Origin: Burkholderiales bacterium RIFCSPHIGHO2_01_FULL_63_240
Lineage (GTDB): Bacteria; Pseudomonadota; Gammaproteobacteria; Burkholderiales; Burkholderiaceae_C
Assembly: GCA_001770725.1 (NCBI GenBank)
Contig: MERU01000009.1
Coordinates: 1-64,000, forward strand
Reading direction: 5' to 3'
DNA: 64,000 bases
The notes under the pieces were generated by a model. That model worked only from the letters and a program-made list of their open reading frames with translations. It was not told the DNA's origin and did no database searches. Every line of letters starts with the position of its first letter. Positions within the stretch are counted from its first letter, which is position 1. This document shows positions 13,169 to 24,000 of the stretch, one piece after another. The translations under genes and the position numbers were made by a program.

Positions 13169-13651
13169 ATGCAGAAGTGGAAACATGACGTCTGGGTGGG
13201 CCTGTTCGTGCTGTTGGGCGCTGGCGCCATCCTGTTTTTGGCGCTGCAGGCGGGCAACTTGCTGACCCTGAACTTCGAGCAGGGCTACACCGTGAACGCG
13301 CGCTTTGACAACATCGGTGGCCTCAAGCCCAAGGCGGCGGTGCGCAGCGCCGGTGTGGTGGTGGGCCGTGTCGGCAAGATCACCTTCGACACCAAGGGCT
13401 ACCAGGCCGTGGTCGAGCTCAAGCTCAACAAGGATGTTGCCTTTCCGAAGGATTCTTCGGCCAAGATCCTGACCTCGGGCCTGCTGGGCGAGCAGTACAT
13501 CGGCCTGGAGCCCGGCTTCGAGGAAACCAACCTGGCCCAGGGCGACGCCATCAAGGCCACGCAGTCGGCCATCGTGCTCGAAAACCTGATCTCGCAGTTC
13601 CTCTTCAGCAAGGCCGCCGATGGCGACACCGACAAGGGAGGCAGCAAGTGA
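13169..13651 (+). CDS. mlaD: Phospholipid transport substrate-binding MlaD
   Basis: A 160-residue MCE-domain protein: one N-terminal membrane anchor (residues about 9-28), then a single MCE domain with FDNIGGLKPKAAVRSAGVVVGRV and the GLLGEQYIGLEPG block. MlaD hexamers form the periplasmic lipid channel on MlaE. A GAAGGA ribosome site lies about 9 nt upstream. The stop overlaps the mlaA start by one base. Confidence 0.95.
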   Translation: MQKWKHDVWVGLFVLLGAGAILFLALQAGNLLTLNFEQGYTVNARFDNIGGLKPKAAVRSAGVVVGRVGKITFDTKGYQAVVELKLNKDVAFPKDSSAKILTSGLLGEQYIGLEPGFEETNLAQGDAIKATQSAIVLENLISQFLFSKAADGDTDKGGSK

Positions 13652-14619
13652 TGAACCGCTTTGCCATGCGCCGCTCGGCCCTGGTGGTGGCCCTGGTGTG
13701 CGGTGCGACCCTGCAGGGCTGCGCCACGCACCAGCAGCCGGACCCGTTCGAGAACCTGAACCGCCAAGTCTTTGCCTTCAATGAGACCGTTGACGAGAAC
13801 GTCCTGCAACCGGTGGCCCGGGGTTACGTGAACGTCGCGCCCGAGCCCGTGCGCATCGGCGTGCGCAACTTCTTCAACAACCTGCGCGACGTCTGGTCCA
13901 CGGTCAACCTGTTCCTGCAGGGCCGGTTTGGCGAGGGTGCCACGGCGATCATGCGCGTGAGCATGAACACCACCTTCGGCCTGGCGGGCCTGATCGACAT
14001 CGCCACGCCGATGCGCCTGGAGCGCCCCAACGAGGACCTGGGCCAGACCCTGGGCGTGTGGGGCGTGGGCCCCGGGGCCTACATCGTCTGGCCTTTCCTG
14101 GGCCCCTCGACGGCGCGCGACTCGTTTGACATCCCCCCCACCTTCGCGTTCGGCGGCAGCATGCTGGCCGATGGATGGAAGGCGGAGCTGGCTGTCACCA
14201 GCCTGAACCTGGTCAGCCTGCGCGCCGACCTGCTGGCCGCCGGCAACCTGGTCAACGACATCGCGCTCGACAAGTACGCTTTCATTCGCGACGCCTACCT
14301 GCAGCGCCGCCAGAACCTCATTTACAACGGCGAGCCACCCGACCAGGGTGACGAGGAAGAAGAGCCCTTCATCGACGAGTCAAAGGAGCCCGAGGTGCCT
14401 GCCGCGTCCTCGCCCGGGGCCCAGCTGATGCCGGTGGGTTCGCCTGAGGTGGTGTCGGCTGCACAAGCCGCGGTCACCGAGGTGCCCTTGGCCCGCCGCC
14501 TGGTGACGGTGGCCGATCCGGAGTGGGCCCTGTTCCCGCCGCTCGCCGAGGCGACTTCGAACGTAAACGCAAGTGAATTGCCGCGCCCGGGTCTGTCCGA
14601 CGTGGCCCTTGCGCGTTGA
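13651..14619 (+). CDS. mlaA: Outer-membrane lipoprotein MlaA (VacJ)
   Basis: A 322-residue MlaA/VacJ protein. The signal peptide ends in a lipobox LQGC (lipidated Cys24), followed by DPFENLNRQVFAFNE, the MlaA hallmark, and GPSTARDSFD. It removes mislocalised phospholipid from the outer leaflet and passes it to MlaC. It overlaps mlaD (TGATG), with GGGAGG about 10 nt upstream of the ATG. About 90 C-terminal residues after the core are acidic then low-complexity (DEEEEPFIDESKEPEVP...), longer than in E. coli MlaA. Location inside the mla operon is the betaproteobacterial arrangement. Confidence 0.95.
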   Translation: MNRFAMRRSALVVALVCGATLQGCATHQQPDPFENLNRQVFAFNETVDENVLQPVARGYVNVAPEPVRIGVRNFFNNLRDVWSTVNLFLQGRFGEGATAIMRVSMNTTFGLAGLIDIATPMRLERPNEDLGQTLGVWGVGPGAYIVWPFLGPSTARDSFDIPPTFAFGGSMLADGWKAELAVTSLNLVSLRADLLAAGNLVNDIALDKYAFIRDAYLQRRQNLIYNGEPPDQGDEEEEPFIDESKEPEVPAASSPGAQLMPVGSPEVVSAAQAAVTEVPLARRLVTVADPEWALFPPLAEATSNVNASELPRPGLSDVALAR

Positions 14620-14627
14620 AACAATGG

Positions 14628-14648
14628 GGCCACCTCAATGGGGTGGCC
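14628..14648 (+). other. Intercistronic hairpin between mlaA and mlaC
   Basis: GGCCACC-TCAATGG-GGTGGCC, a perfect 7-bp stem in the 52-nt gap before mlaC, with no T run behind it. It may stabilise mRNA ends or tune mlaC translation; its role is inferred. Confidence 0.4.
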
Positions 14649-14671
14649 GTGAAAGACAGGAGCAGCCCACC

Positions 14672-15355
14672 ATGAACGCCCATCCCCGTCAGACCGCCGC
14701 CCGCTGGGCGATCGTTTCGGCCATCGGCCTGGCCCTGGCCTGGCCCGTGACCGCCGTGCAGGCCCAATCGACGCCTGTTGCCGCCGCGGCCGCCACGCAA
14801 GCCGTCGCGCCGGACGCCTTCATCAAGCGCATCACCGACGAGGTCTTTGCCACAGTCAAGGCCGACAAGGGCATCCAGCAGGGTGACCTGCGCAAGGTAC
14901 AGGCCATGGTCGAGAGCAAGATCCTGCCGAACGTGAACCTGCAGCGCATGACCTCGGCCGCCGTCGGCCGCCCCTGGCGCCAGGCCACGCCCGAGCAGAA
15001 GCAGCGCCTGCAGGAAGAGTTCAAGACCCTGCTGATCTACACCTACGCCGGTGCCGCCGCCCAGATCAAGGACCAGACCATCGAGTACCGCCCGATGCGC
15101 AGCCGCCCGGAAGACACCGAGGTCATCGTGCGCACCCTGGTGCGCAACAAGGGCGACGCCATCCAGCTCGACTACCGCCTGGAGAAGGCCGATGGCGGCT
15201 GGAAGATCTACGACGTCAACGTGCTGGGTGCCTGGCTGGTGCAGACCTACCAAAGCAGCTTCGCGCAAGAGGTCAGCGCTTCGGGCATCGACGGCCTGAT
15301 CGCCAAGCTGGTCGAGCGCAACAAGCAGCTGGCTTCGCGCAAGGTGGCGGGCTGA
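14672..15355 (+). CDS. mlaC: Periplasmic phospholipid-binding protein MlaC
   Basis: A 227-residue MlaC/Ttg2D-family protein with a Sec signal peptide (cleavage likely near AVQAQS, residue about 29). The mature part contains FIKRITDEVFATVKAD, the LRKVQAMVESKILPNVNLQRMT block and WRQATPEQKQRLQEEFKTLLIYTYA, all typical. It shuttles phospholipid between MlaA and MlaFEDB. Start chosen at MNAHPRQ, with AGGAG about 10 nt upstream. Confidence 0.94.
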   Translation: MNAHPRQTAARWAIVSAIGLALAWPVTAVQAQSTPVAAAAATQAVAPDAFIKRITDEVFATVKADKGIQQGDLRKVQAMVESKILPNVNLQRMTSAAVGRPWRQATPEQKQRLQEEFKTLLIYTYAGAAAQIKDQTIEYRPMRSRPEDTEVIVRTLVRNKGDAIQLDYRLEKADGGWKIYDVNVLGAWLVQTYQSSFAQEVSASGIDGLIAKLVERNKQLASRKVAG

Positions 15356-15356
15356 G

Positions 15357-15644
15357 ATGCTGTTGCTGCCGCCCGTGATCACGCATGCGGAGGTGCCGCA
15401 TGTGCTGCGGCTGTTCCGCGAGACGCTGGAGCAGGCGGCCGCCCAGGGTGACACCCAGGCGGCCATGCTGACGGTCGATGGCTCGGACCTCAAGCAGTTC
15501 GACTCGAGCGCGCTGGCCGTGCTGCTGGAGTGCCAGCGCATGGCGCGCGTCAGCGGCCGGGCGTTTTCGGTGCAGGCCCTGCCCCCGAAGCTGACCGAGC
15601 TGGCTCGGCTCTACGGCGTCGACGGGCTGCTGCAGTCCGCCTGA
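15357..15644 (+). CDS. mlaB: STAS-domain protein MlaB
   Basis: A 95-residue STAS-domain protein containing the FDSSALAVLLECQR segment around the conserved serine pair. MlaB binds MlaF and stabilises the transporter in the inner membrane. It starts one base after the mlaC stop and is the last gene of the operon, convergent with zwf. Confidence 0.9.
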   Translation: MLLLPPVITHAEVPHVLRLFRETLEQAAAQGDTQAAMLTVDGSDLKQFDSSALAVLLECQRMARVSGRAFSVQALPPKLTELARLYGVDGLLQSA

Positions 15645-15648
15645 AGCT

Positions 15649-15663
15649 GGCCTGAATCAGGCC
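15649..15663. terminator. Weak hairpin between convergent mlaB and zwf
   Basis: GGCCTG-AAT-CAGGCC, a 6-bp stem without a T tract on either strand. It lies in the 23-bp gap between two convergent genes and could end transcription weakly in both directions. Confidence 0.35.
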
Positions 15664-15667
15664 CGTC

Positions 15668-17143
<1,476 letters not shown>

Positions 17144-17212
17144 GGGAATGGGGGGCGTCTGACGTCGCGTTTTGAGTGGATGCACCGAACTTTGTCATCG
17201 TTTTGGGGTCAG

Positions 17213-17236
17213 AATCGTCGAAACAAGCCGATGATT
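17213..17236. promoter_or_regulatory. Inverted repeat in zwf-tal intergenic region
   Basis: AATCGTCG-N8-CGATGATT, 7 of 8 arm positions complementary, ending 7 bp before the tal ATG. A candidate operator for both divergent genes; RpiR-type HexR is a known zwf regulator in proteobacteria, but assignment here is inference. Confidence 0.35.
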
Positions 17237-17243
17237 TTTTGAC

Positions 17244-18197
17244 ATGGCGTCTCAACTCGACCAACTCAGGGCCCACACAACCGTGGTGGCCGACACCGGC
17301 GACTTCCGTCAGCTCGCCCAATTCGCCCCCCAGGATGCGACCACCAACCCGTCCCTGATCCTCAAGGCGGTGCAGAAGCCCGAGTATGCGCCGCTGCTGG
17401 CCGAGACCGTGGCAGCGCACCGAGGCGTTGCCCGCGACGAGATCGTTGACCACGTGCTGGTGCGCTTTGGCCTCGAGATCCTGAAAGTGGTGCCGGGACG
17501 CGTGTCGACGGAGGTCGATGCGCGCCTGAGCTTTGACACCGCCGCCACCCTCTCGCGTGCACGCCGCATCATGGCCCTGTACGAAGCCGCCGGCGTGCCG
17601 CGTTCGCGCGTGCTCGTCAAGGTGGCCGCCACCTGGGAAGGCATCCAGGCCGCCCGCGTGCTCGAAGCCGAAGGCATCCACTGCAACCTGACCCTGCTGT
17701 TCGCTTTTGCCCAGGCCCGAGCCTGTGCCGACGCCAGCGTGCAACTGATCTCGCCCTTCGTGGGTCGCATCTACGACTGGCACAAGAAGGCCGCGGGCGC
17801 TCAGTGGGACGAAGCGGCGCGAGCCGGCGTGAACGACCCGGGCGTTCAGTCCGTGGCGCGCATCTGGCAGCACTACAAGCAACACGGTGTGCGCACCGAG
17901 GTGATGGGCGCGAGCTTTCGCAACGTGGGCCAGATCCTGGCGCTGGCCGGCTGCGACCTGCTGACCATCAGCCCCGACCTGCTGGCGCAGCTGCAGGCGT
18001 CGGATGCACCGGTGGTGCCCCAACTGCTTGCCCCCGCCCAGGTGTCGCCACCCCAGGCAGAGCTGAGCGAGGCCGAGTTCCGCTACCAGCTCAACGAAGA
18101 CGCGATGGCCACCGAGAAGCTGGCCGAGGGCATCCGACTCTTCGCGGTGGACGCGGGCAAGCTCGATGCCCTCATCGACGCTGCTCAGGCCGCCTGA
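17244..18197 (+). CDS. tal: Transaldolase
   Basis: A 317-residue class I transaldolase exchanging a dihydroxyacetone unit between sedoheptulose 7-phosphate and glyceraldehyde 3-phosphate. Visible: DATTNPSL, the Schiff-base lysine in [11 protein letters not shown], and [18 protein letters not shown] then [11 protein letters not shown]. Full length for the TalB type. The leader is very short and shows no Shine-Dalgarno. First of tal-pgi. Confidence 0.95.
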   Translation: MASQLDQLRAHTTVVADTGDFRQLAQFAPQDATTNPSLILKAVQKPEYAPLLAETVAAHRGVARDEIVDHVLVRFGLEILKVVPGRVSTEVDARLSFDTAATLSRARRIMALYEAAGVPRSRVLVKVAATWEGIQAARVLEAEGIHCNLTLLFAFAQARACADASVQLISPFVGRIYDWHKKAAGAQWDEAARAGVNDPGVQSVARIWQHYKQHGVRTEVMGASFRNVGQILALAGCDLLTISPDLLAQLQASDAPVVPQLLAPAQVSPPQAELSEAEFRYQLNEDAMATEKLAEGIRLFAVDAGKLDALIDAAQAA

Positions 18198-18231
18198 GTC
18201 CAACTCGACCATGTCGCCCCGAGACCCAGCC

Positions 18232-19887
18232 ATGCCCCTGAGCGCACCCCGCTGTGACGAGACCGTGGCCTGGTCGGCCCTGGCCGGTCACGCGCAGGTG
18301 CACGGGCGCGAGCTGGATCTGCGGCAACTCTTCCAGGACGACCCCGACCGCGTGCAGCGCCTGAGCCTGCAGGCCCCCGAGGTGTGGGCCGACCTCTCGC
18401 GCTCGCACTGGGACGTGGCCACCCAGCGCCACCTGTTCGACCTGGCCCGCGAATGCCTGCTGGCCGACCGACGCGACGCCTTGCTGGCGGGCGCGCCGCT
18501 GAACACCACCGAGGGCCGGGCGGTGCTGCACACGGCCTTGCGCGCGCCGAAAGGGCAGGGGTTTCATTCAGAGGTCGTGCACGCTGAACTCGACCGCATG
18601 CTGGCGTTTGCCGAGCGCGTCCGCGCGCGGGCCGGTGGCGACCAGCCGGGCGACATCCACGACGTGGTCCACATCGGCATCGGCGGCTCCGACCTGGGGC
18701 CCCGCATGGCGATCGCCGCCCTGGCGCACCGCCTGCACCCCGGGCTGAGGCTGCACTCGATCTCCAACGTCGATGGGCAGGACCTGGCCGCGCTGCTGCC
18801 CAGGCTGGACGCGGCGCACACCCTGTTCGTCGTCGCCTCCAAGACCTTCACCACGCAGGAAACCCTGGCCAACGCGAACACGGCGCGCCAATGGTTCCTC
18901 GACGCTGGTGGCACCCAGATCGACCGGCATTTCGTGGCCGTGAGCACTGCGGTCGAGCGCGTGCGCGCTTTCGGCATTTCCGAAGTTTTTGCCTTCTGGG
19001 ACTGGGTGGGCGGCCGCTTTTCGATGTGGTCGGCCATTGGCTTGCCGATCGCGCTGGGCATCGGTGAAGCGGGTTTCCGCGAGCTGCTGGCTGGTGCCCA
19101 CGCGATGGACCGCCACTTTGCCGAGGCGCCCTTTGAGGCGAACCTGCCGGTGCAGCTGGGCCTGCTCGACGTCTGGTACCGCAACTTCAAGGGCTACACC
19201 AGCCGCTGCGTGGCGCCTTACGCGCAGGGCCTGCACAGCCTGCCGTCTTACCTGCAGCAGCTGGTGATGGAGAGCAACGGCAAGTCGGTCGATGCGCTGG
19301 GGCAGCCGCTGCCTTACGCCACCAGCGACGTGCTGTGGGGCGAGCCTGGCACCAACGGCCAGCACGCCTTTTTTCAGATGCTGCACCAGGGCAGCGACGT
19401 GGTGCCGGTGGAGTTCATCCTCGTGGCGCGCCCGAACTACCCCGCTGCGCTGCAGGCCTCGCCGGCCTTGCAGGCTTCGCTCAGGCTGCAGCACGAGGCC
19501 TTGCTGGCCAACGGCCTGGCCCAGGCCCAGGCGCTGATGTGGGGCAAGACCGAGGCCGAAGCGCTGGCCGAGCAGGCGCCCACGGCCTCGCCGGCGCTGG
19601 CCCCCGAGGTCATCGCCCGCCACCGCACCTTTCCGGGCAACCGCCCGAGCCTGACCCTGGTGCTCGACGAATTGACGCCCCGTTCGCTGGGCGCCCTGAT
19701 CGCGCTCTACGAGCACCGCACCTTCGTCTCGGGTGCGGTGTGGGGCATCAACAGCTTCGACCAGTGGGGCGTGGAGCTGGGCAAGGCGCTGTGCCAGCAG
19801 CTGTTGCCGCGCCTGCAGTCGGGCGACACGGCGGGGCTGGATGCGTCGAGCGCGGCGCTGATCGCGCGGCTGCGTCAGGGCGGCTGA
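18232..19887 (+). CDS. pgi: Glucose-6-phosphate isomerase
   Basis: A 551-residue phosphoglucose isomerase linking glycolysis/gluconeogenesis with the zwf and tal branches. Motifs: HIGIGGSDLGPRM, VVASKTFTTQETL, FWDWVGGRFSMWS, GTNGQHAFFQMLHQG (active-site His) and SFDQWGVELGK. Homology to other Pgi proteins begins at residue 7 of the chosen start; an ATG at 18211 in frame is an alternative. It follows tal by 34 nt. Confidence 0.94.
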   Translation: MPLSAPRCDETVAWSALAGHAQVHGRELDLRQLFQDDPDRVQRLSLQAPEVWADLSRSHWDVATQRHLFDLARECLLADRRDALLAGAPLNTTEGRAVLHTALRAPKGQGFHSEVVHAELDRMLAFAERVRARAGGDQPGDIHDVVHIGIGGSDLGPRMAIAALAHRLHPGLRLHSISNVDGQDLAALLPRLDAAHTLFVVASKTFTTQETLANANTARQWFLDAGGTQIDRHFVAVSTAVERVRAFGISEVFAFWDWVGGRFSMWSAIGLPIALGIGEAGFRELLAGAHAMDRHFAEAPFEANLPVQLGLLDVWYRNFKGYTSRCVAPYAQGLHSLPSYLQQLVMESNGKSVDALGQPLPYATSDVLWGEPGTNGQHAFFQMLHQGSDVVPVEFILVARPNYPAALQASPALQASLRLQHEALLANGLAQAQALMWGKTEAEALAEQAPTASPALAPEVIARHRTFPGNRPSLTLVLDELTPRSLGALIALYEHRTFVSGAVWGINSFDQWGVELGKALCQQLLPRLQSGDTAGLDASSAALIARLRQGG

Positions 19888-19902
19888 TTCCGCTTTCCCA
19901 CG

Positions 19903-19923
19903 GCTCGGCGCTGCGCGCCGAGC
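19903..19923 (+). terminator. Hairpin after pgi
   Basis: GCTCGGCGC-TGC-GCGCCGAGC, a perfect 9-bp stem 16 nt after the pgi stop, but followed by A-rich rather than T-rich sequence. Possibly a mRNA 3'-end stabiliser or a weak terminator acting with the next hairpin. Confidence 0.45.
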
Positions 19924-19925
19924 AA

Positions 19926-19954
19926 AGAAAAAGGGCCTGCGCTGGCAGGCCCTT
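19926..19954 (-). terminator. Rho-independent terminator of rpoH
   Basis: Read leftward: AAGGGCCTGC pairs with GCAGGCCCTT (10-bp stem, 4-nt loop) and runs into TTTCTTT. It lies 22 nt after the rpoH stop. Confidence 0.75.
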
Positions 19955-19975
19955 GTCGTGGGTGTCGGCGGGCGA

Positions 19976-20902
19976 TCAGGCCGTGGCGTCTTCGGCCAAC
20001 GCCTTGCGCATCTTCTTCATGGCGGCCGATTCGATCTGGCGGATGCGCTCGGCGCTGACGCCGTACTCGGCCGCCAGGTCGTGCAGCGTCATGCCACCCG
20101 AGCCGTCGTCGTTGACCTTGAGCCAGCGCTCTTCGACGATGCGTCGGCTGCGCTCGTCCAGGGACTCGAGCGCGTGGCGGATGCCGTCGCTGGCCAGCCA
20201 GTCGCGGTGCTGGGCCTCGATCATGCGCGTGGGCTCGTGCTGCTCGTCGGCCAACCAGGTCACCGGGGCCATGGGGGCGTCGTGGTCGTCGTCGGCCTGC
20301 GCTTCCAGGGCCACGTCGCCGCCGGCCATGCGGGTTTCCATCTCGACGACGTCTTCCGGGCGCACGTTCAGCTCTTGCGCCACCCGGTGGATTTCGGCGT
20401 CGCTGAAACCGGTGCGGCCCACGTGGTCGTTGCCGTCTTCACCCTTGAATTGGTGCTTGAGCGAGCGCAGGTTGAAGAACAGCTTGCGCTGGGCCTTGGT
20501 CGTGGCGACCTTGACCGTGCGCCAGTTCTTGAGGATGTACTCGTGGATCTCGGCCTTGATCCAGTGCATGGCGTAGCTCACCAGGCGCACGCCCTGGTCG
20601 GGGTCGAAGCGCTTGACGGCTTTCATCAGGCCGATGTTGCCTTCCTGGATCAGGTCGCCTTGCGGCAGGCCGTAGCCCAGGTACTGGCGCGAGATGGACA
20701 CCACCAGGCGCAGGTGCGAGAGCACCAGGCGCGAGGCGGCCTGCAGGTCGTTGGCCGAGCGCAGTTGACGAGCCAGGGCCTGTTCCTCGTCAGCTTCCAG
20801 CATGGGCACGGTCTGGACGAAGCGGATGTACGCGTCCAGGTTGCCCAGCGAGGGCACCACACTCCAGGGGTCACGGGGGGCAAGGGTGGTCGTCAAGGTC
20901 AT
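19976..20902 (-). CDS. rpoH: RNA polymerase sigma-32 (heat shock) factor
   Basis: A 308-residue sigma-70-family factor. Region 2 has GDLIQEGNIGLMKAVKRFDP and SYAMHWIKAEIHEYILKNWR; the RpoH box QRKLFFNLR follows; region 4 ends with GVSAERIRQIESAAMKKMR. It directs transcription of chaperone and protease genes. AAAGGAA ribosome site 7-8 nt upstream. A perfect CIRCE operator lies 35 bp upstream of the start, so HrcA repression is expected on top of post-transcriptional control. Confidence 0.97.
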   Translation of the reverse strand: MTLTTTLAPRDPWSVVPSLGNLDAYIRFVQTVPMLEADEEQALARQLRSANDLQAASRLVLSHLRLVVSISRQYLGYGLPQGDLIQEGNIGLMKAVKRFDPDQGVRLVSYAMHWIKAEIHEYILKNWRTVKVATTKAQRKLFFNLRSLKHQFKGEDGNDHVGRTGFSDAEIHRVAQELNVRPEDVVEMETRMAGGDVALEAQADDDHDAPMAPVTWLADEQHEPTRMIEAQHRDWLASDGIRHALESLDERSRRIVEERWLKVNDDGSGGMTLHDLAAEYGVSAERIRQIESAAMKKMRKALAEDATA

Positions 20903-20936
20903 GGATGGTTCCTTTCTGGATCCTTCTCTGCAAATG

Positions 20937-20963
20937 TTAGCACTCCTGCTTGGAGAGTGCTAA
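20937..20963. promoter_or_regulatory. CIRCE element (HrcA operator) upstream of rpoH
   Basis: TTAGCACTC-N9-GAGTGCTAA matches the CIRCE consensus at every arm position. CIRCE is bound by HrcA together with GroE feedback. Its location upstream of rpoH means sigma-32 synthesis is itself under HrcA control, an arrangement reported in betaproteobacteria by comparative genomics. Confidence 0.93.
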
Positions 20964-21073
20964 GGCCGAAAAGTTCCAGGGTCATGCGCGAATTTGGCGC
21001 AATGGCCAGGTGCTGGTTGTCGCCGGAGACTCGAGGCCGAGTTTCGGCGGCGGGCTGATCCTCGGTGCACCCA

Positions 21074-24000
21074 TCAGGCCAGGGTCGCCGAAGGCGCTGC
21101 CAGGGCACCAGTCTCGGCAGCTCCAGCAGGCTTCATCCAGACCATGTACAGCGCTGGCACGAACACCAGTGTCAGCATGGTGGCGGCGATCAGCCCGCCC
21201 ATGATGGCCATCGCCATCGGTCCCCAGAAGATGCTGCCGGTCAAGGGCACCATGGCGAGCACCGCAGCGGCGGCCGTCAGCACCACCGGGCGTGAGCGGC
21301 GCACCGTCGCTTCCACAACGGCCTGCGCCTGGGGCATGCCGGATGCAATGTCGCTGTCGATCTGGTCCACGAGGATCACGGCATTGCGCATGATCATGCC
21401 TCCCAGCGCGATCACCCCCAGCAAGGCCACGAAGCCAAAGGGCGCGTTGAAGATCAGCAGGGCCGGCACCACGCCGATGAGCCCCAGCGGTGCGGTCAGG
21501 AACACCATCCACATGCGAGCGAAGCTTTGCAGCTGCACCATCAGGATCAGCAACATCACCACCAGCATCAGCGGGAAGACCGCGAACAGCGCCTGGTTGG
21601 ACTTGTCGCTTTCTTCGATGGCACCGCCTTGCTCGATGCGGTAGCCGGGCGGCAGTTGCTCGATGATCGGCTTGAGCGAAGGCCAGATCTTCATCGTGGC
21701 CGACGGGCCTTGCACGCCATCGTGCACATCGCTGCGCACGGTGAGCACCATGTCGCGGTTGCGGCGCCACAGCACGGGCTCCTCGAACGTGGGCACCAGC
21801 GTGGCCACCTGCGACAGGGGCACCACGGCGCCGCTGCGGGTGAACAGGCTCACGTCGCCCAGTTGTTCCAGTGCCAGCCGCTCGTTTGGCACGGCGCGCA
21901 CGGTCACGTCGATCAGGTCCTCGCCACGGCGGATCTGTGTGGCGGGTGCCCCGCTCAGCACGGTCTGCATCGCGGCTGAGACATCGGCGCTGTTGATGCC
22001 CAGCAGGCGTGCTTTGTCCTGATCCAGTTGCACGCGCATCGTTCTGACTTGTTCGTTCCAGTCGAGCTGGGTGTCGCGCACCAGGGGGCTTTGCCGCACG
22101 GCGTCGCGCACCTGGTAGGCGATTTCGCGGACTTTGCCTGTGTCGGGGCCGACCACGCGGAACTGCACCGGAAAGCCCACGGGCGGGCCGAACTCGAAGC
22201 GCGTGACGCGGCCCCGCAGGTCAGGGAAGGCCCGCTCGGCGGCGAACAGGTCGAGCAGGCGGCGTCGCACGGCCTCGCGGTCGGCCACATTGGCCGTCTT
22301 GATGACGATCTGCGCATAGCTCGGGTTGGGCAGCTCGATGGGCAGCGACAGGAAAAAGCGCGGCGCCCCGGCGCCCGTGTAGGCGCTGAAGTGCTGGACC
22401 TGGGCATCGCCCTTGAGCACCTGCTCGAAACGCTTGACCTGGGCCTCGGTGGCCGTGAACGAAGCGCCCTCGCGCAAACGCAGGTCGACGATGAGTTCCA
22501 GGCGCGAGGCGGTCGGGAAGAACTGCTGCTGCACAAGGCCCATGCCTGCGATGGCGCCGAAAAACAGCAAGCCTGTGGCAGCCAGCACCATCACGCGGTG
22601 TGCCATGCACCACTGCAGCAGGCGCCGCAAGCGCTGGTAGATCGGGGTTGCATAGGGGTCGTGGTCCGCTCCGCCGTGTGCCTTCATGGTTTTGGGCAAC
22701 ATGACGATGCCCAGGTAGGGCGTGAACACCACGGCGACGAACCACGATGCGATCAGGGCCACACCCACCACCCAGAAGATGCCGCCCGCGTACTCACCGC
22801 TGATCGACTTGGCAAAGCCCACAGGCATGAAGCCGGCCACCGTGACCAGCGTGCCGGTCAGCATCGGGAAGGCGGTGGACGTGTAGGCGAAGGTGGCCGC
22901 GCTGACGCGGTCCCAGCCCTGCTCGATCTTCACGACCATCATTTCGACGGCGATGATGGCGTCATCGACCAGCAGGCCCAGGGCAATGATCAGCGCGCCC
23001 AGTGAAATGCGATCCAGGCTCCAGCCCGCGGCCAGCATCACGATGGCCACGATGGCCAGCACCAGGGGCACGGATGCAGCCACCACGATGCCCGTTCGCC
23101 AACCCAGGAAGAAAAAGCACACGGCCAGCACGATGGCCAGCGCTTCCAGGAAGGACCGCTCGAACTCCCAAACGGACTCTTCGACGATGCTGGGCTGGTC
23201 GGCCACTTTCTCAACCACCACGCCCAATGGCAGGCCGGCCTTGAGCGCCTCCATGCGCGACTCAAGCTCGCGGCCGAGCTTGAGGATGTTGCCGTGGCGG
23301 TCGAAGGTGATGGCGAGCATCAGCACCGGCTTGCCGTCATGCCGCACGGTGAACGAGGGAGGGTCTTCCAGTCCCGACGTGACCTTGGCCACATCGCCCA
23401 GGCGCAGCAGTTTGCCGCCTGCGGTGATCGACACGTTGGCCACGTCGCGCGCATCGCGCAGGGTGCCATCGACCCGCACGAACACCTGGTCGCTGCGGCC
23501 TTCTGTCGACCCTGAGGGGCTGACCATGTTCTGACGGGCCAGTGACTCGATCACCGTTTGCACGCTGATGCCCAGCGAGGCCAGGCGCTGGCTCGAGAAC
23601 TCGACGTGGACCTTCTCGGCCTGCCGCCCGAACACATCGACCTTGGTCACGCCCGACTGGGCCTGCACCTGTCGCTTGATGTCTTCGGTCAGCACCTGCA
23701 GTTCAGGCCAGCTCAAGTCTGCTGCGCTGATGGCGTACATCACGCTGTAGACATCGCTGAACTCGTCGTTGAAGATGGGCCCCAGCACGCCTTCCGGGAA
23801 CTGATGGCGCACATCGCCGATCTTCTTGCGTGCCTGGTACCAGGCACGCTCCAGCTCGGCTTTGGGTGTGCCGCCCTTCATCCAAAGATTGACCGCGCCA
23901 TAGCCCTGGCGCGAGAAACTGCGGATGAAATCGACCCCCTCGATCTTTTGCAGTTCGCGCTCCATGCGGTTGAGCACCTGGTCCTGCACCTGCTGTGCCG

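Noticed and set aside
17204-17213. TGGGGTCAGA in the zwf-tal gap as a further REP-like copy
   Set aside because: Shares only 10 bases with the RAYT-associated motif and lacks the flanking positions and any inverted partner; chance is sufficient.
17231-17242. Three-codon mini-ORF ATG ATT TTT TGA before tal as a leader peptide
   Set aside because: Too short and without ribosome site; lies within the candidate operator.
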